Shown piece after piece: positions 61,293 to 64,000 of a stretch of 64,000 bases of DNA. The notes under the pieces were generated by a model. The model worked only from the letters and a program-made list of their open reading frames with translations. It was not told where the DNA came from and made no database searches. Position 1 is the stretch's first letter. Each line of letters begins with the position of its first letter. The stretch covers positions 310,001-374,000 of the forward strand of contig DEWY01000013.1 in the NCBI GenBank assembly GCA_002363865.1, read 5' to 3'. Origin of the DNA: Caulobacteraceae bacterium UBA3198 (GTDB lineage Bacteria; Pseudomonadota; Alphaproteobacteria; Caulobacterales; Caulobacteraceae). Made by a program: the position numbers and the translations under genes.

Positions 61293-64000
61293 CTAGAAGC
61301 TGCTCTTCAGGCCCACATAGAAGTAGCGGCCCATGGGACCCACCGGCGAGGCGCCCTCGATGAAGGCTGCGGCCCCGGTGGAGGCCGTCCCGGTAGAGCC
61401 GCGGTCGGGCAGCTGGTTGGTGAAGTTGTTCACGCCGGCATAGGCCTGATGGCGATCCTGGAAGGTGTACTGCACCTGGATGTCGTGGGTCTCCCGCGGG
61501 GACCAGGTCCAGTAGCCGTCCGGCACATAGTTCGGGTTGGCCGCGCGCCGCTCGTCGGTGAAGCGCTTGGTCTCGTCGAACCAGTTGAAGCCGTAGTTCA
61601 CCAAGAGGTCGTTCCAGGCCCAGGCGACGTCGAAGTTCGCCTGCCACTTGGGCGCGCCGGCATAGCCGAGCTCGCTGGAGGCCTCGGCCCCGTCGATCTC
61701 GACGAACTCCAGCTTGGTGAGCCGGTTGGCCGTCAGGTTGAACTGGAAGGTCCCCACATCGCGCATGACCCCGAAGTCGGCCGGGTTCAGCAGGTACTGC
61801 ATGGAGAAGTCGAAGCCGGCCGTTTCGTAGGACGAGACGTTGACCGAGTACTCCTGGAAGGAGTCCACGAACTGGGTCCCCGGATCGCGGGTGAACAGGC
61901 CGCAGAAGTCGTTGGGCTGTTCCAGGTCGTAGCAGCTCTCGATGATGGTGTTGGCGGTGAACAGGTTCACCGCGTCGCTCAGCGTGATCCGGTAATAGTC
62001 CAGCGACATGGACAGGCCCGGCGCAAAGCGCGGGGTGAAGACCAGGCCCAGGGTCTGGGTGTCGCCGGTTTCGGCCTTCAGGTCCCGGTTGCCGCCGACG
62101 ACGCCTTCCACCGAGGAAGAGGTGGTGTTGATGAACTCCACCTGCGTCGGATCGAAGCCCAGATCGGCGGTGCAGTTGGCGACCCGGAATTCCGAGCCGG
62201 CCCGCACATTGTCGCTTTCACAGGGGTCGTCGATGGTGCGGAAGGTCTGGGTCTGGGGCAGGAACAGCTCGCTGATGTTCGGGGCCCGGACCGCGCGCGC
62301 GCGGCTGCCACGCACCATCAGGTCTTCGCTCACCCGCCACTGGGCGCCGATGTTCCAGGTGTCGGTGGTCCCGATCGTCGAATAGTCGGAGAACCGGTAG
62401 GCGAGGTTGAGGTCAAGCGAGTCCACGAACGGCAGGTCCCGCACGATGGGGACGGCCAGCTCGCCGAACAGCTCATGGACCTCGAACTGGCCGTTCTCGG
62501 CGACCCCCTGGCCGAGCCAGGTGATGTTGTAGCCAAGCTCGGCGCCCAGCAGCACATCCTCGTCAGGCGTCTCGCGGCTCTTTTCCTTGCGGTACTCGGT
62601 CCCGAGCACGAAACCGATCGGGCCGGCCGGCAGGCTGAAGGCCAGGGAGGAATCGCCGGTGATGTAGGCGCTGAGCACCTCCTGCTCGATCTTGGCCTCA
62701 GAGGTGGCGACGTCGTTGATCCAGGCCTGGGCCTCAGGCGAGATGCCGCCTTCGCCGAAGATGTTGATCGGGACGCAGCCGCCGGCCTGGCCGCCCCCCA
62801 CATAGAGGCTGTTCCAGACATCGGGGTCGACCGTGGTCCCGAACAGGTCGCCGGCCGGAACCGCAGACGGGTCCAGGGTCGAGCGGCAGACGATCTCGCC
62901 GGAGCTTGGATCGCGCACGGCGTCGATGGCGGCGAACCAGCGCAGATTGTTGCGGTTGTTCAGTTCGCTGTTGGATTCCTTGGTTTGGCCGTAGGTGTAG
63001 GAGACATTGTAGGCCACCGCCGAGGACAGATCGCCTTCGAAGCCGATCACCCCGCGGAAGGTCTCGCGCTCGATCTCCCGGCGGACCTCGCCGAGATCGA
63101 AATTGTCCCGGGCCACCAGGACGCCGGGCGCGGGCAGCCAGGCGCCGGCCGCCGCCGTGCCGCCCGGCGCCAGGGCGTCGGCGCGGATGGAGGCGGGCAT
63201 GTAGGGGTTATCGATCGGAACGAAGATTCCGTAGTCGAAGGTCGGCTGAGAGCGGAAGTCGGTCTTGGCGTTGTTGTACTTGAAGTCGGCGAACACCCGA
63301 TGGTCCGGCGTGATCTCGAACATGCCGCCCACATAGCCGGTCCAGCGCTCAAGGCCGGGGATCAGCTCGGTCTGGAAGAGGTCCAGCGGCGTGCCCGAGC
63401 CGCCCAGCATGGAAAAGCCGCCGGTATAGAGGCCGTCCTGCCAGGGACGGCCGTCGCCGACGAAGCTGACGCCTGAGAGGGTGTTCGGGTCGAAGCCGGC
63501 GCGGGTATAGACGCCGCCGCCGAGCGCGGTGTCGATGTAGCGGCCATCACGGGCGAAGACGAGGTCAGTATCCCCCCAGGCGGCGCGGTCGACGCCGGGG
63601 TTCTCGCCCGGATAGTCCGCCGGATTGTTGACCAGGGTTTCGCGTTGGCCAGGGCCGGCGAAGTCGCGGTCGCGGGGATCAAGGGCGTCGCGGTTAGAGT
63701 ACTCCAGGCCGACGGTGAGGTTGGCCCGGCCGTCCATGAAGTTCCGGCCGCCGAGGGCGCTGATGAAGCTCTCCTCGCCGCCGCCCAGATCCGACCAGCC
63801 ATACTGGGTGCGCACATCGAACCCGTCGAAGTTGCGCTTGGTGATGAAGTTGACTACGCCCGAAACGCCATCGGCGCCATAGATGGCCGAGGCGCCGCCG
63901 GTCAGGACCTCGACCCGGTCGATCAGGGCTACGGGAATCGTGTTGGTGTCGACCGCCGCCGAGCCCGGCTGACCGGCCACATGCCGGCGTCCGTCCACCA
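61293..64000 (-). CDS. TonB-dependent outer-membrane receptor (partial, 5' end outside window)
   Basis: The frame is open to the window edge, giving over 900 residues. It starts inside the plug domain (DGRRHVAGQPGSAAVDTNTI; RVEVLTGGASAIYGADGVSG) and continues as a beta-barrel rich in aromatic strands; AVRAPNISELFLP (the conserved TonB receptor loop) and the C-terminal GRYFYVGLKSSF with final Phe mark an outer-membrane barrel. Several Cys appear in pairs in extracellular loops (VCRSTLD; GGCVPIN; CESDN; CYDLEQPNDFCG). This is the type used by Caulobacter for sugars, oligosaccharides or peptides; the ligand is unknown. The missing N-terminus holds signal and TonB box. Confidence 0.92.
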   Translation of the reverse strand, partial: VDGRRHVAGQPGSAAVDTNTIPVALIDRVEVLTGGASAIYGADGVSGVVNFITKRNFDGFDVRTQYGWSDLGGGEESFISALGGRNFMDGRANLTVGLEYSNRDALDPRDRDFAGPGQRETLVNNPADYPGENPGVDRAAWGDTDLVFARDGRYIDTALGGGVYTRAGFDPNTLSGVSFVGDGRPWQDGLYTGGFSMLGGSGTPLDLFQTELIPGLERWTGYVGGMFEITPDHRVFADFKYNNAKTDFRSQPTFDYGIFVPIDNPYMPASIRADALAPGGTAAAGAWLPAPGVLVARDNFDLGEVRREIERETFRGVIGFEGDLSSAVAYNVSYTYGQTKESNSELNNRNNLRWFAAIDAVRDPSSGEIVCRSTLDPSAVPAGDLFGTTVDPDVWNSLYVGGGQAGGCVPINIFGEGGISPEAQAWINDVATSEAKIEQEVLSAYITGDSSLAFSLPAGPIGFVLGTEYRKEKSRETPDEDVLLGAELGYNITWLGQGVAENGQFEVHELFGELAVPIVRDLPFVDSLDLNLAYRFSDYSTIGTTDTWNIGAQWRVSEDLMVRGSRARAVRAPNISELFLPQTQTFRTIDDPCESDNVRAGSEFRVANCTADLGFDPTQVEFINTTSSSVEGVVGGNRDLKAETGDTQTLGLVFTPRFAPGLSMSLDYYRITLSDAVNLFTANTIIESCYDLEQPNDFCGLFTRDPGTQFVDSFQEYSVNVSSYETAGFDFSMQYLLNPADFGVMRDVGTFQFNLTANRLTKLEFVEIDGAEASSELGYAGAPKWQANFDVAWAWNDLLVNYGFNWFDETKRFTDERRAANPNYVPDGYWTWSPRETHDIQVQYTFQDRHQAYAGVNNFTNQLPDRGSTGTASTGAAAFIEGASPVGPMGRYFYVGLKSSF

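Noticed and set aside
59427..63476. A 1349-codon open frame on the plus strand
   Set aside because: It is antisense to the DUF885 and TonB-dependent receptor genes, rich in Gly, Ala, His and Arg, and has no domain. Such frames are expected in high-GC sequence.

Overview
The window is a high-GC chromosomal segment (third codon positions almost always G or C) from an alphaproteobacterium, most likely of the order Caulobacterales (Caulobacter or Phenylobacterium type). Evidence is the joint presence of the cell-cycle kinase CckA, the CtrA antagonist SciP, sigma-54 promoters between divergent flagellar hook operons, an alphaproteobacterial GAAC-N7-GAAC LexA box before recA, and a TonB-dependent receptor of the large Caulobacter type. 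No plasmid, integrated phage, IS element, CRISPR array, rRNA or tRNA gene was recognised.

Layout. 0-1.2 kb: start of an RTX-type calcium-binding protein (minus strand, leaves the window). 1.6-3.7 kb: flagellar export genes fliQ-fliR-flhB. 3.7-8.6 kb: Nudix hydrolase, YghU-like glutathione enzyme, cckA, and a divergent DUF2239 / GIY-YIG pair sharing two copies of a palindromic operator. 8.8-15.4 kb: a large hybrid histidine kinase, an EAL protein, a phospholipase C-like protein, a GFA protein and a small conserved protein. 15.6-21.5 kb: mnmA, a fatty-acid desaturase, a thiolase, fumC and a RusA-like gene. 21.6-29.3 kb: flagellar hook cluster, with fliK-flgD-flgE and sciP leftward and flgK-flgL rightward from a shared sigma-54 control region. 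29.6-38.4 kb: recA, alaS, VOC protein, AEC transporter, DUF2939, DUF2254, icd. 38.5-49.9 kb: class A beta-lactamase, TrmJ-like methyltransferase, DUF1254, methyltransferase, Mn-catalase with a stress-type promoter, a broken lipoprotein gene, a Tat-type SDR, a ParA-like ATPase, rpsD, TerC, CYTH. 49.9-54.4 kb: DUF4126, then bolA - degenerate aldo/keto reductase - grxD - thioesterase, and a KefC-type antiporter. 54.5-56.4 kb: a decaying accessory patch with two truncated genes fused head to head, a frameshifted methyltransferase and a 3' gene remnant. 56.4-64 kb: LLM oxidoreductase, serine hydrolase, CinA-type amidase, DUF885 protein, TonB-dependent receptor (leaves the window).

How the genes work together. 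Two groups build the flagellum: the export gate (FliQ, FliR, FlhB) and the hook/junction parts (FliK, FlgD, FlgE, FlgK, FlgL). CckA phosphorylates CtrA through ChpT in this lineage and SciP restrains CtrA, so flagellar genes and their cell-cycle regulators sit in the same stretch. BolA and the CGFS glutaredoxin form a known iron-sulfur pair.

Items most worth a second look: the DUF2239/GIY-YIG pair with twin operators; a palindromic element found three times, each time between tail-to-tail genes; the AKR-fold pseudoenzyme between bolA and grxD; the Rrf2/oxidoreductase deletion scar; the frameshift in a C5T5 tract; and the nonsense codon in a lipoprotein signal peptide.
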